Assembly: GCF_008831305.1 (NCBI RefSeq)
Contig: NZ_ML708623.1
Coordinates: 33,383 to 97,382, forward strand
DNA length: 64,000 nt
Direction of reading: 5' to 3'
From: Kocuria coralli
GTDB taxonomy: Bacteria > Actinomycetota > Actinomycetes > Actinomycetales > Micrococcaceae
The first letter of the stretch is position 1, and each line of letters begins with the position of its first letter. Made by a program: the position numbers and the translations under genes. Shown piece by piece: positions 27,724-35,586 of this stretch. The notes beneath the pieces were generated by a model. The model had not been told where the DNA came from. It saw nothing but the letters and a program-made list of their open reading frames with translations, and did no database searches.

Positions 27724-28758
27724 TCACCCGTCCACCACGACCGTGCGCCGTTCGCGGTCGCTGCGCCGGACGGCGTCGAGCACGCGCAGTACGGCCACGC
27801 CCTCCTCGGCGGGAACGGGTCCGGGCCCGCCCTGGCTGACGGCCCTGCCGAATTCGTCGTAGTAGACCGTGTAGTCGCCCTGCTCCGATGGCACGATCGT
27901 CGCGCCGTCGTCGGTACGGAGCACACCCCAGCGAGCGCGGTCCTCGAACCCCCAGGCCTCGCGGTCCTCCGAGGGCCGGGCGCCGCGCCTGATCGCATCG
28001 ATCTGAACGTCCGAGTAGTCCGAGGTATACGAGCCCTCGCTCCCGTAGACCCGTAGCTCCTTCGAGACGAGGTGATTCGTCTTCGACGCCGAGACGCGCG
28101 AGACGGCGCCCGATCCGTGCTCGAGGACCAGCGCTAAACCCGCGTCCGTGCGGCCCTCGGGCAGATCGATCCACGACAGCTGCGCGGTCACGGCCCGTAC
28201 CGGGCCCATCAGGTGGATCGCCTGGTCCACGACGTGCGAACCGAGGTCCCGCAGGAGACCGCCGGACTCGCCGGCCTCCAGCGTTTCCGGTTCGTCGAGG
28301 TCCAACCTCAGGTCCAGACCCCGGAGGCTGCCCAGCCGGCCGCTGTCGATGACACGACGCGCCGTCACGATATCGGTGTCCTGACGTCGATTGTGGAAGA
28401 CATTGAGGAGGGCTCCGTACTCGCGAGCGCGATCGGCCAGCCGCTGCCCGTCGGCACCGGTCGGCGCGAACGGCTTGTCGGCCACGACGGCGACTCCCCG
28501 TTCGAGCGCCTCCAGGACCAGGGCGCGGCGCGTCTGAGGCGGGGTCGAGACGACGACGGCGTCGACCCCCGCATCGAGCAGGTCCGTCAGGGACGGATAG
28601 GCCGAGACGCCGGGAAGGTCGTCCCGCACCCGCGCGATCGATGCTTCCGAGCGGGCGACAACCCCAACGAGTTCGCATTCCGGCGACGCCTGGATATACG
28701 GGGCATGGAAGAGCTGCCCGCCGTCGCCGTATCCGACCAGACCCATACGTATCGCCAT
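27724..28758 (-). CDS. Gfo/Idh/MocA family oxidoreductase
   Basis: A 344-residue NAD(P)-dependent dehydrogenase of a different branch from the convergent neighbour. It starts MAIRMGLVGYGDGGQLFHAPYI, has ADKPFAPTGAD with the catalytic lysine, and the LLRDLGSHVVDQAIHLMG block with the active-site D and H. The LFHAP motif is typical of the YdgJ/scyllo-inositol dehydrogenase branch. The ATG at 28758 follows GAGGAG by 6 bases; a longer frame to 28821 has no binding site. It ends 36 bases from the other dehydrogenase gene with no hairpin between them. Confidence 0.85.
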   Translation of the reverse strand: MAIRMGLVGYGDGGQLFHAPYIQASPECELVGVVARSEASIARVRDDLPGVSAYPSLTDLLDAGVDAVVVSTPPQTRRALVLEALERGVAVVADKPFAPTGADGQRLADRAREYGALLNVFHNRRQDTDIVTARRVIDSGRLGSLRGLDLRLDLDEPETLEAGESGGLLRDLGSHVVDQAIHLMGPVRAVTAQLSWIDLPEGRTDAGLALVLEHGSGAVSRVSASKTNHLVSKELRVYGSEGSYTSDYSDVQIDAIRRGARPSEDREAWGFEDRARWGVLRTDDGATIVPSEQGDYTVYYDEFGRAVSQGGPGPVPAEEGVAVLRVLDAVRRSDRERRTVVVDG

Positions 28759-28851
28759 GCTCTTCTCCTCCCGCCGGGTGCGAAACCCATATGTCAGAAC
28801 GTCAGGACTAATGACTATCACAGCTGAATACCGCAGCCGTGTCCATGCGGC
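28759..28851 (-). promoter_or_regulatory. gap between the GH15 and dehydrogenase genes with direct repeats
   Basis: On the plus strand GTCAGAAC and GTCAGGAC follow each other at 28792-28807, the latter being part of GTCAGGACTAATGAC (GTCA...TGAC dyad). A weak AGCCG/CGGCT hairpin near 28836-28855 may end the GH15 transcript. The repeats lie where a regulator of the dehydrogenase gene could bind. Confidence 0.35.
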
Positions 28852-30708
28852 TCAGGACCGGTCCGCGAGGGTGAGCGCGGCCTGGATGAGCGCCAGGTGA
28901 CTGAGGGCCTGGGGCAGGTTGCCGAGGAAGTCACCGGTCGCGGGGTCGATCATCTCGGGCCACACGCCGACGTCGTTCGCCAGGGCGAGCAGCTCCTCCA
29001 TCCATTCGCCGGCTTCCTCGGCACGATCGACCAGGGCGAGCGCGGCAACGCCCCAGAAGGCGCAGGCGACGAACGCGCCTTCCTCGTCCGGCATGCCCGT
29101 GTAGCGGTAGAGCAGCGGCCCGGAGCCGAGCTCGGCGCGCAGCGCGTCGATGGTGCGGCTCATCCGCTCGCCGGTGTCGAAGCCGCTGCGGGCATGCAGC
29201 AGGATCGACGCATCGAGCGCGTCGCCGCCGGGGTACATGAGATAGGCGCCGCGTTCCTCGGACCAGCAATGCTGATCGACCCACGCGCTGATGCGGTCGG
29301 CCTCGGCGTTCCACCGGCCTGCATCGCCGGGGATCTGCCCCAGTTCCGCCAGATGCGCCGCGCATTTCAAGGCCTGCCAGCAGCCCAGCTTGGAGGACGT
29401 GTAATGGTGCTCGTCGGGAAGCTCCCACATGCCGGCGTCGCGCCGATGCCAGGCATCCGCGGCCTCGTCCGCGACCGAGGCCAGCAACCTGCCGGTCTCG
29501 GCGTCCAGGAGGTTGCCGGCGTCGACGTAGCCGCGCACCACGGCCAGGATGTCCCCGTAGACCCCCAGCTGCAGCTGGTCATGGGCCCGGTTGCCGGTCA
29601 GGACCGGGCCGATCCCCCGCCATCCCGGCACGTCGGAGGCCCGCGGCTCGGGCGGCAGCGAACCGTCGAGGGCAAAGAAGATCTGCATGCCGTGCTCGCG
29701 CAGCGTGCGCAGCGTCCAGGAGATGGCGGCGTGGACCTCCTCCCGCAGCCCGAAGCCGAGCCATGCGTCCAGTGTGTAGGCGGCGTCGCGGACCCATGCG
29801 TACCGGTAGTCCCAGTTCTTGCCGCCGGCTCGGCTCTCGGGCAGCGACGTGGTTCCCGCTGCGGCGATCGCCCCCGTGGGCTCGTGCAGCAGGAGCTTGA
29901 GGGCGAGAGCGCTGCGCTGCACGGCCTTGCCCCACGGCCCGTCGTAGTGGAACTCCCGCGACCAGGCCCTCCAGTTGTCGATGGACCGATCGATGCCGCG
30001 GTCGACATCCTCGGGATCCGGCAGGAAGACGGGCTCGCCGAGGGTGCCGGCCAGCACCACCAGGTGCCGGGAACCCTCGGCGGTCGCGAACTCGCCGCGG
30101 CAGGACTGCTGACCGGCCTCGGTGTCCATCTCCCCGAGCGTGCGCACGGCCAGGGTCACGCCGTCGTCGTGGATCACCGGGCCCAGATGCGTCTGCTCCA
30201 CCCACGGCGAGGCCATGCCCAGCACGGTGCCGGGCGCTACCTGCCAGGCCATCGGCACGGCTCCGGACAGTCCTTCGACACGACAGGCGAGCTCGCTCCA
30301 CGGCAAGCGCCCGGCCACGCCCGTGTTCATCGACAGGGTGACCCGCACCCGTCCGTCCTCGGTGTCGTACGTCGTGACCAGCACGTTGGTCCCGACGACG
30401 TATTGCCGGCTCAGGTGGTAGGGCACCGTCGGCACCAGCTCGGCGAATCCGCCGTTCTCCGCGTCCAGCAGTGCGGCGAAGACCGGGGGCGTGTCCAGGT
30501 CGGGGACGGGGAACCAGTCGATCCGGCCGTCGTCGGCGACGAGGGCGACCGTCCGGCCGTCGCCGAGCGCGGCGTACGCCCGCAGGTCCGCATAGCCGTC
30601 CGTCCGCGGGGTGGGGCGACGGGATTCCTCCCCCGCCGCGTGGCCGGACCCCTGGGTGCGCGTGCCGGCATCGCCGTCGAGGTTCCCGAGACCTGAGTCG
30701 TCCGTCAT
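28852..30708 (-). CDS. glycoside hydrolase family 15 protein (glucoamylase/trehalase type)
   Basis: A 618-residue intracellular enzyme without a signal peptide. The N-terminal beta domain starts near residue 37 (GYADLRAYAALGDGRTVALVADDGRIDWFPVPDLDTP), and the (alpha/alpha)6 catalytic barrel carries the GH15 hallmark NWDYRYAWVRDAAYTLDA near residue 300 and CAFWGVAALAL near the end. Family members hydrolyse alpha-glucosidic bonds; the actinobacterial cytosolic group includes trehalases, so trehalose is a fair guess but maltodextrins are possible. GGGAGGG lies 10 bases before the ATG at 30708. About 35 disordered residues precede the first domain. Confidence 0.88.
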   Translation of the reverse strand: MTDDSGLGNLDGDAGTRTQGSGHAAGEESRRPTPRTDGYADLRAYAALGDGRTVALVADDGRIDWFPVPDLDTPPVFAALLDAENGGFAELVPTVPYHLSRQYVVGTNVLVTTYDTEDGRVRVTLSMNTGVAGRLPWSELACRVEGLSGAVPMAWQVAPGTVLGMASPWVEQTHLGPVIHDDGVTLAVRTLGEMDTEAGQQSCRGEFATAEGSRHLVVLAGTLGEPVFLPDPEDVDRGIDRSIDNWRAWSREFHYDGPWGKAVQRSALALKLLLHEPTGAIAAAGTTSLPESRAGGKNWDYRYAWVRDAAYTLDAWLGFGLREEVHAAISWTLRTLREHGMQIFFALDGSLPPEPRASDVPGWRGIGPVLTGNRAHDQLQLGVYGDILAVVRGYVDAGNLLDAETGRLLASVADEAADAWHRRDAGMWELPDEHHYTSSKLGCWQALKCAAHLAELGQIPGDAGRWNAEADRISAWVDQHCWSEERGAYLMYPGGDALDASILLHARSGFDTGERMSRTIDALRAELGSGPLLYRYTGMPDEEGAFVACAFWGVAALALVDRAEEAGEWMEELLALANDVGVWPEMIDPATGDFLGNLPQALSHLALIQAALTLADRS

Positions 30709-30829
30709 AGGGCGTTGTCCCTCCCAAGCTTCTCCCCGAAGCTCTTCGTTCGCTTATGCCGGGCAGGCCTCGCGTCGGGCGCCAAGCATACTTACGACCC
30801 TACAAGGCCTGAGGCTTGCCCCGCCCGCC

Positions 30830-31165
30830 TCAACCGCTCGCGGCGGCGACGGAGGCGAGGATCACGTACACCGCGGTCCCGGCGAAGATGCTCAGCAGCA
30901 TGTTTCCGCGCCAGAGCTGCACACCGATCGTGAGCCCCAGCGCCAGAGCGGTGGGCCCCACGGAGGTGATGAGGGCCGGATCGGTGTCGCGCAGGGTGTA
31001 GGCGGCGAGGATCACCATGATCCCGACGGGCATCCGCTGCTCCAGATAGGCCAGGAGCTCGCTCTCCCGCAAGGGGGCGAGCATGGCGAACGGGATGGCG
31101 CGCAGGCCCCAGGTGACCGCGGCCGCGACCAGGATGCCCGAGAGGATGTACCACTGATCAGGCAA
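30830..31165 (-). CDS. azlD: branched-chain amino acid exporter small subunit AzlD
   Basis: A 111-residue, four-helix membrane protein of the AzlD family. Visible are WGLRAIPFAMLAPLRESELLAYLEQRMPVGIMVILAAY and three further hydrophobic stretches. Together with AzlC it exports branched-chain amino acids or their analogues. Its ATG lies 8 bases inside the end of azlC, so the two are translationally coupled. A GAGGC/GCCTC hairpin near its stop may end the transcript. Confidence 0.9.
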   Translation of the reverse strand: MPDQWYILSGILVAAAVTWGLRAIPFAMLAPLRESELLAYLEQRMPVGIMVILAAYTLRDTDPALITSVGPTALALGLTIGVQLWRGNMLLSIFAGTAVYVILASVAAASG

Positions 31166-31856
31166 GACGCCGCCTCCGGACGGTCAGGAAACGGGAGCAG
31201 ATCAGCGCGGCGACGAACAGACCCATCGCGATCAGGAGCATGTTCTCCCGCGAGATGAGCACGGCCAGGATCGCGCAGCCCAGAGCGAGCGCCGGCACCG
31301 GCAGTGACCTGCGGACCTTGTACGCCTCGATCCCGAGCACCACGAACAGCGCGGTGACGGCGAAATCGAGACCGACGATCTGCGGAGGGATCAGCATGCC
31401 CAGGCCGGCCCCCGCCAGGACGCAGGAGACCCACACGAGGTGGAAGAACGCCTGAATGCTGATGATCCGCGCTCGCGACCAGCGCACCGACTCCGGGGTG
31501 GCGGTCAGCGCATACGCCTCATCGGTCAGGGCGAACGTGCTGTAGGCCTTCCATCCGCCTCCGGTCACCCGGTGCAGAGGAAAGGAGAGGGCATAGAAGA
31601 CATGGCGGAAGTTGACCAGCAGGGTGCTGACGGCGATCTGCGCCAGCGGGGCGGCAGCGGCGAGCAGACCGACCAGGAGGAACTCCATGGATCCGGCGAA
31701 CACCACGGCAGCCAGGACCGGCGCCCACCACCACGCCAGACCGGATTGGACCACCAGGACCCCGAGGGCGAGCCCGAGGGGCACGACGGCGGCGCAGGCG
31801 GGAAAGACGATCCTCCATCCCGCGGCGACCTCGTCCCGCGTCCCCTGGTCCTCCAT
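31158..31856 (-). CDS. azlC: branched-chain amino acid exporter large subunit AzlC
   Basis: A 232-residue membrane protein of the AzlC family: GWRIVFPACAAVVPLGLALGVL, FAGSMEFLLVGLL and LLVNFRHVFYALSFPL are characteristic, with about seven helices. It pairs with AzlD for efflux of branched-chain amino acids. The ATG at 31856 has GAAGAGG about 7 bases upstream. No AsnC/Lrp-type regulator, the usual companion, is adjacent. Confidence 0.9.
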   Translation of the reverse strand: MEDQGTRDEVAAGWRIVFPACAAVVPLGLALGVLVVQSGLAWWWAPVLAAVVFAGSMEFLLVGLLAAAAPLAQIAVSTLLVNFRHVFYALSFPLHRVTGGGWKAYSTFALTDEAYALTATPESVRWSRARIISIQAFFHLVWVSCVLAGAGLGMLIPPQIVGLDFAVTALFVVLGIEAYKVRRSLPVPALALGCAILAVLISRENMLLIAMGLFVAALICSRFLTVRRRRLA

Positions 31857-32072
31857 CGTTCAACCTCTTCCGTCATGGTGATCCGGCGCTATGAGGAGAT
31901 CGCCGGCATTCAGATCTCGCCGGACAGCATCGCCGAGCCCGAAGAAGATATCAGGAGCAGCGGACGCGACTCGTGGGCCATCCGGCATCGCCGCCGGTGG
32001 CGGTCACCCTCCGAACTGGCCGCACCTGAACCGGTTCCGGTACCTTCGTCAGCGGAGCCCCGTTCCGGGCTC

Positions 32073-32130
32073 GCGGACGAGGGAGCAGTACCCGCACCAC
32101 GACAAGACTGCCGCGAAAGGGGTACTGCTC
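32073..32130 (+). ncRNA. guanidine-III riboswitch with translational expression platform
   Basis: The aptamer (32073-32114) reads GCGGACGAGGGAGCAGTACC, then CGCACCAC, then GACAAGACTGC. It matches the guanidine-III (ykkC-III) consensus: P1 GCGG/CCGC (32073-32076 with 32092-32095), P2 GCAGT/ACTGC (32085-32089 with 32107-32111), and the invariant ACGAGG and GACAAGAC segments. GAGCAGTACCC (32083-32093) can instead pair perfectly with GGGTACTGCTC (32120-32130), masking the AAAGGGG ribosome binding site (32116-32122). Guanidine binding should break this hairpin and switch on translation of the SMR exporter genes. Confidence 0.93.
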
Positions 32131-32133
32131 CTC

Positions 32134-32448
32134 ATGGCATGGATCATCCTGATCCTCTCGGGCATGCTGGAGGCGGTCTGGGCCGCAGCACTGTCCGCAT
32201 CCGAGAACTTCAAGAAGCTCAGGCCTACCGTCCTGTTCTTCGCCGCCCTCGCACTGAGCATGGCCGGGCTCGCCTGGGCGATGACGGACCTGCCCACCGG
32301 CACCGCCTATGCCGTCTGGGTCGGGATCGGTGCGACCCTGACCGTGCTCTGGGGTTTCGTTACCGGGCAGGAGAGACCCACGATCATTCGCATCCTCCTG
32401 CTGGTCCTGCTGGTCGGGTCGGTCATCGGCCTCAAGGCGGTGAGCTGA
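32134..32448 (+). CDS. SMR-family guanidinium exporter subunit (Gdx/SugE type)
   Basis: A 104-residue, four-helix small multidrug resistance protein. The essential membrane glutamate lies in SGMLEAVWAAALSAS, and GTAYAVWVGIGA is the pore-lining motif. Gdx-type SMR proteins exchange guanidinium for protons, and control by a guanidine riboswitch makes this role almost certain here. The ATG at 32134 is 12 bases after AAAGGGG. A second SMR gene begins 2 bases after its stop, so the working unit may be a heterodimer or two homodimers. Confidence 0.9.
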   Translation: MAWIILILSGMLEAVWAAALSASENFKKLRPTVLFFAALALSMAGLAWAMTDLPTGTAYAVWVGIGATLTVLWGFVTGQERPTIIRILLLVLLVGSVIGLKAVS

Positions 32449-32450
32449 CC

Positions 32451-32819
32451 ATGGCATGGGCCCTCCTGCTCGTCAGCGCCGTCTTCGAAGCCGTCTGGGC
32501 GACCGCGCTGGGAACCTCGGACGGACTCAGCGAACCGGCGCCCACGATCGTGTTCTTCATCGCCCTGGCGGCCAGCATGGCCGGGCTGGGCTGGTCAGTG
32601 AAGCACATCCCCATCGGCACCGCCTATGCGGTCTGGACTGGTGTGGGCGCGGCATTGACCGTCACCTACGCGATGACCACCGGCGCCGAGTCCATCTCGG
32701 CGGGCAAGATCGTCTTCATCACCGGCATCATCGTCGCCGTCGTCGGCCTCAAACTCGCCCCTGACGGCGCCACGGAGGAACACCGGGAAGCTGCCGGGGA
32801 TGGACCGGCGGAGAAATGA
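32451..32819 (+). CDS. SMR-family guanidinium exporter subunit (Gdx/SugE type), second copy
   Basis: A 122-residue SMR protein: VSAVFEAVWATALGTSDG carries the essential glutamate and IGTAYAVWTGVGAALTV the signature. It is longer than its partner because of a hydrophilic C-terminal tail of about 17 residues (from APDGATEEHREA). It starts 2 bases after the first SMR gene, with GGCGGTGAG over the preceding gene end as binding site, so both answer to the same riboswitch. Paired SMR genes often encode heterodimers. Confidence 0.9.
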   Translation: MAWALLLVSAVFEAVWATALGTSDGLSEPAPTIVFFIALAASMAGLGWSVKHIPIGTAYAVWTGVGAALTVTYAMTTGAESISAGKIVFITGIIVAVVGLKLAPDGATEEHREAAGDGPAEK

Positions 32820-32929
32820 GGCGTACCCGTGAAAACGGCGACCAGCAGGCGACCGTGGCCTTCTGGCACGAGTGGTCAGACGCCGAGAGGGAGCACTTCG
32901 GCCTGATCGGGGACGGCCCCAGGCCATGA
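32816..32929 (+). CDS. 37-residue small protein overlapping the SMR operon end
   Basis: The ATG overlaps the stop of the second SMR gene as ATGA. The ORF codes MRRTRENGDQQATVAFWHEW, then SDAEREHFGLIGDGPRP. Third codon positions are G or C in 32 of its 37 sense codons, as in real genes here. The product is soluble, with an aromatic-acidic core (FWHEWSDAEREHF), and I do not recognise a family. The location suggests expression with guanidine export, for example as a partner of the SMR proteins. It could also be a chance frame. Confidence 0.5.
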   Translation: MRRTRENGDQQATVAFWHEWSDAEREHFGLIGDGPRP

Positions 32930-33029
32930 GGCCGTCGGCCGGAGAGGGGCACCTGCCGGCCTGGTCTGGAATACCGATTTCGCGGAGAATCGGCATAATT
33001 CTCGATGACCGCCGTGGAAGGGGAAGACC

Positions 33030-33980
33030 GTGCTCGACCACCGGCTCATCGTGCTGAGGACCTTTGCCGTCGCCGGGACCGTCGCGGCCACTGCGGAAGC
33101 GCTGGGTTATTCGCCTTCAGCCGTCTCCAACCAGTTGCGCGAGTACCAGCGCATCCTGGGCGTGCGTCTGGTGGTCAAGGACGGGCGCGGCTTGCGGCTC
33201 ACGCCCGCCGGCGCAGCGCTGGTGAGACGCTCCGACGAGCTCACCGCCATGTGGGAGGGGATCCACAGCGAGGTCAAAGGCGCCGACGAGGACTCCACCC
33301 CGGTGCTGCTCAGACTGGGCGGGTTCTCCACCGCCACCGGGTCCCTGCTCTCGCCGGCGGCCGCCCGGCTGCAGAGAACGCACCCGACGCTCGACGTCCA
33401 CATCATCGAGGCCGACCCGGGCCGTTGCCTGGAGCTGCTCATCGCGGATCGCCTGGACATCGCCGTCGTCGTCGCCATGCAGGCGACACCGGAGCTGAGC
33501 GACAGCCGCGTCGAGCAGGTCCCGTTGATCGACGATCCCCTCGACGTGCTCATCCCGGCCAGCCACCCCCTCGCGGGGCGGGAGTCGATCGTCCTGGAGG
33601 AACTGGCCGGGGAACCGTGGATCACCGACCGCCCCGGGACCCCGTACCGGGCGCTCTTCGTCACGGGGTTCACCGCCACAGGGGTCATCCCCCAGGTGGT
33701 GCACCAGGTCTCGGACTGGGGCTCCCAGGAGGCCCTGGTGGAGAACGGGCTGGGCGTCGCGTTCATCCCGCGGCTCATGAGGCTCAGCGGCAACGGCGGG
33801 GTGGTCCGCATCCCCCTGCGGGACACCGACGCTCCCAGCCGCCGAATCTTGGCCGTGCTCCGGCGCGGAGCCCGGTCCCATACGATCTTCGCCGAGGCGA
33901 TCTCCACCCTGCAGGCCATCGCCGACGAGCACGAGAGATCCACGGCGATACCCCGGGGGCCCGAGCCTCGGAAGCGCTAA
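33030..33980 (+). CDS. LysR-family transcriptional regulator
   Basis: A 316-residue regulator. The N-terminal winged helix-turn-helix is clear (LRTFAVAGTVAATAEALGYSPSAVSNQLREYQ), followed by the effector domain (LLRLGGFSTATGSLL, LADRLDIAVVV-like segment, PLIDDPLDVLIP). The start is GTG at 33030, after GGAAGGGGAAG. It lies between the guanidine exporter operon and the glycine betaine genes, both on the same strand; a 301-base control region separates it from gbcA. Its effector and targets are unknown; control of gbcAB is possible. Confidence 0.88.
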   Translation: MLDHRLIVLRTFAVAGTVAATAEALGYSPSAVSNQLREYQRILGVRLVVKDGRGLRLTPAGAALVRRSDELTAMWEGIHSEVKGADEDSTPVLLRLGGFSTATGSLLSPAAARLQRTHPTLDVHIIEADPGRCLELLIADRLDIAVVVAMQATPELSDSRVEQVPLIDDPLDVLIPASHPLAGRESIVLEELAGEPWITDRPGTPYRALFVTGFTATGVIPQVVHQVSDWGSQEALVENGLGVAFIPRLMRLSGNGGVVRIPLRDTDAPSRRILAVLRRGARSHTIFAEAISTLQAIADEHERSTAIPRGPEPRKR

Positions 33981-34281
33981 CCCTCGGTACCGATCGAAGA
34001 GTGCGGTAGCCGATTTCATGAATTCCTGACGCGCAGTTCACAGAATTGAAAAGATTCTGTTTTGGGCGATATCCGCCTTATCCACCGTGCGGAAAACCTG
34101 CACGGTATTCACGCGGATATTGCGCTTGTTGCACGGATCGAGGCTTCCTACGATCGGGGAATGTCAAGGGGGCGAGGGGATACCGGCCGGCTGTCGGCCC
34201 GGGTGTCACTCCTCGTCGGAGTCCGGCCACGGAGTCTCTCCCCCTGTGCCCATGAGCAGACCAAGCATCGGAGATCAGCAC
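33981..34281 (+). promoter_or_regulatory. control region upstream of gbcA
   Basis: 301 bases without a gene, and clearly richer in A+T at 34010-34130 than the coding DNA. Around 34113-34134 lie GCGGATATTGCGC and TTGTTGCAC, which on the other strand read GTGCAACAAGCGCAATATCC; the GCGCAATA and GTTGCA parts match half-sites found in front of the two IclR genes. GGAG at 34270-34273 is the gbcA ribosome binding site. Confidence 0.45.
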
Positions 34282-35586
34282 ATGAGCCACCCCGTGAAGC
34301 CGCGCCCGATCTCACGAAACCGTCTGACCTCGGCGATCGGGCCTGAACGGCTCCGCGAGATCAGCACCGCATTCGCCGAACGCCGGGCCGGTTATTCGCT
34401 CGAGTCCCCGTTCTACACCGATCCGGGGATCTTCGCCGCCGACATGGAAGGGATCTTCGGCCAGCACTGGGTATTCGCCGGAAGCATCGCCGAGATCCCC
34501 GAACCCGGGGACTACCTCACGGTCGACTACGGCCCGTACGCACTCATCCTCCTGCGCAACGACGACGGCGGGGTGAACGCCCTGCACAACGTCTGCCGTC
34601 ACCGCGGCGCCCGCGTGCTGACCGAACCAACGGGCACCACGGGCAACCTCGTCTGCGGATACCACTCCTGGACCTACTCCCCGGAGGGCGCCCTCATCCA
34701 CGCCTCGGCACCCGGTGAGGCCGGCTTCGACAAGGGATGCTTCGGGCTCAAGCGCGCTCACAGCCGTGTGGTCGCCGGTCTGGTCTTCGTCTGCCTGGCC
34801 GAGGAGCCCCCCGAGGACTTCGACGAGGTCGCGCAGATCTTCGAGCCCTACCTCGCGCCTCATGACCTGGGCAAGGTCAAGGTGGCCTACCAGCAGGAGC
34901 TGGTCGAGGAGGGCAACTGGAAGCTCGTCATGGAGAACAACCGCGAGTGCTACCACTGCGACGGTCACCCGGAACTCGCGTGCTCCCTGTTCCCAACCTG
35001 GGGGCTCACCGACGAGACCGTGCCCACTCACCTCGCCGATGTGTGGCAGCGGAACCTCTCGGCCGAGGAGGCGCTGCGCACCCGGTGCGATCGCTATGGC
35101 CTTCCCTTCGAGGTGGTCGAAGAGCTCGACACCCGCGTGGCGGGGATCCGGATCTCCCGCGAGCCCCTGGACGGCGCGGGAGAGTCGTTCTCCGCGACCG
35201 GCCGGCGGCTCTCCAAGAAGCTGCTCGGCGATCTGAGGGACTTCCGGCTCGGACGCTGTTCCATGCACCTGCAGCCGAACAGCTGGTTCCATTTCCTGGC
35301 CGACCATGTGATCACCTTCTCGGCATTCCCGGTCAACGAGCGCCAGACCCTGGTACGCACCACGTGGCTGGTCGCGGACGACGCGATCGAGGGCGTCGAC
35401 TACGACCTCGAGAAGCTCACCCATACCTGGAAGCAGACCAACCTCCAGGACAAGAACTTCGTGGAGCTCTGCCAGCGCGGCGCCGCCAGCCCCGCTTACG
35501 AACCCGGTCCGTACATGAAGAGCGAGTACCAGGTCGAGGCCTTCATCAGCTGGTACGTGGAGCGCATGAAGGAGCATCTGGCATGA
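34282..35586 (+). CDS. gbcA: glycine betaine monooxygenase, Rieske oxygenase subunit
   Basis: A 434-residue Rieske non-heme iron oxygenase. The [2Fe-2S] ligands are in CRHRGARVL and, 17-20 residues later, CGYHSWTY (near residues 106-130). The mononuclear iron site lies in ENNRECYHCDGHPEL near residue 222. Sequence style (HLQPNSWFHFLADHVITFSAFP) and the adjacent reductase fit GbcA, which oxidatively removes one methyl group from glycine betaine to give dimethylglycine and formaldehyde. A general aromatic-ring dioxygenase is less likely because no small subunit is present. The ATG has GGAG 8 bases upstream and its stop overlaps gbcB by ATGA. Confidence 0.88.
   Translation: MSHPVKPRPISRNRLTSAIGPERLREISTAFAERRAGYSLESPFYTDPGIFAADMEGIFGQHWVFAGSIAEIPEPGDYLTVDYGPYALILLRNDDGGVNALHNVCRHRGARVLTEPTGTTGNLVCGYHSWTYSPEGALIHASAPGEAGFDKGCFGLKRAHSRVVAGLVFVCLAEEPPEDFDEVAQIFEPYLAPHDLGKVKVAYQQELVEEGNWKLVMENNRECYHCDGHPELACSLFPTWGLTDETVPTHLADVWQRNLSAEEALRTRCDRYGLPFEVVEELDTRVAGIRISREPLDGAGESFSATGRRLSKKLLGDLRDFRLGRCSMHLQPNSWFHFLADHVITFSAFPVNERQTLVRTTWLVADDAIEGVDYDLEKLTHTWKQTNLQDKNFVELCQRGAASPAYEPGPYMKSEYQVEAFISWYVERMKEHLA

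Noticed and set aside
31875..32072. Open plus-strand frame starting MVIRRYEEIAGIQISPDSIA before the guanidine riboswitch
   Set aside because: No ribosome binding site, mixed third-position bases, and it runs out of frame into the riboswitch and SMR genes. It may be a remnant, but a gene cannot be supported.
34282..35586. Rieske protein as an aromatic-ring dioxygenase large subunit
   Set aside because: There is no small subunit; the fused ferredoxin-reductase partner and the neighbouring dimethylglycine dehydrogenase point to glycine betaine.
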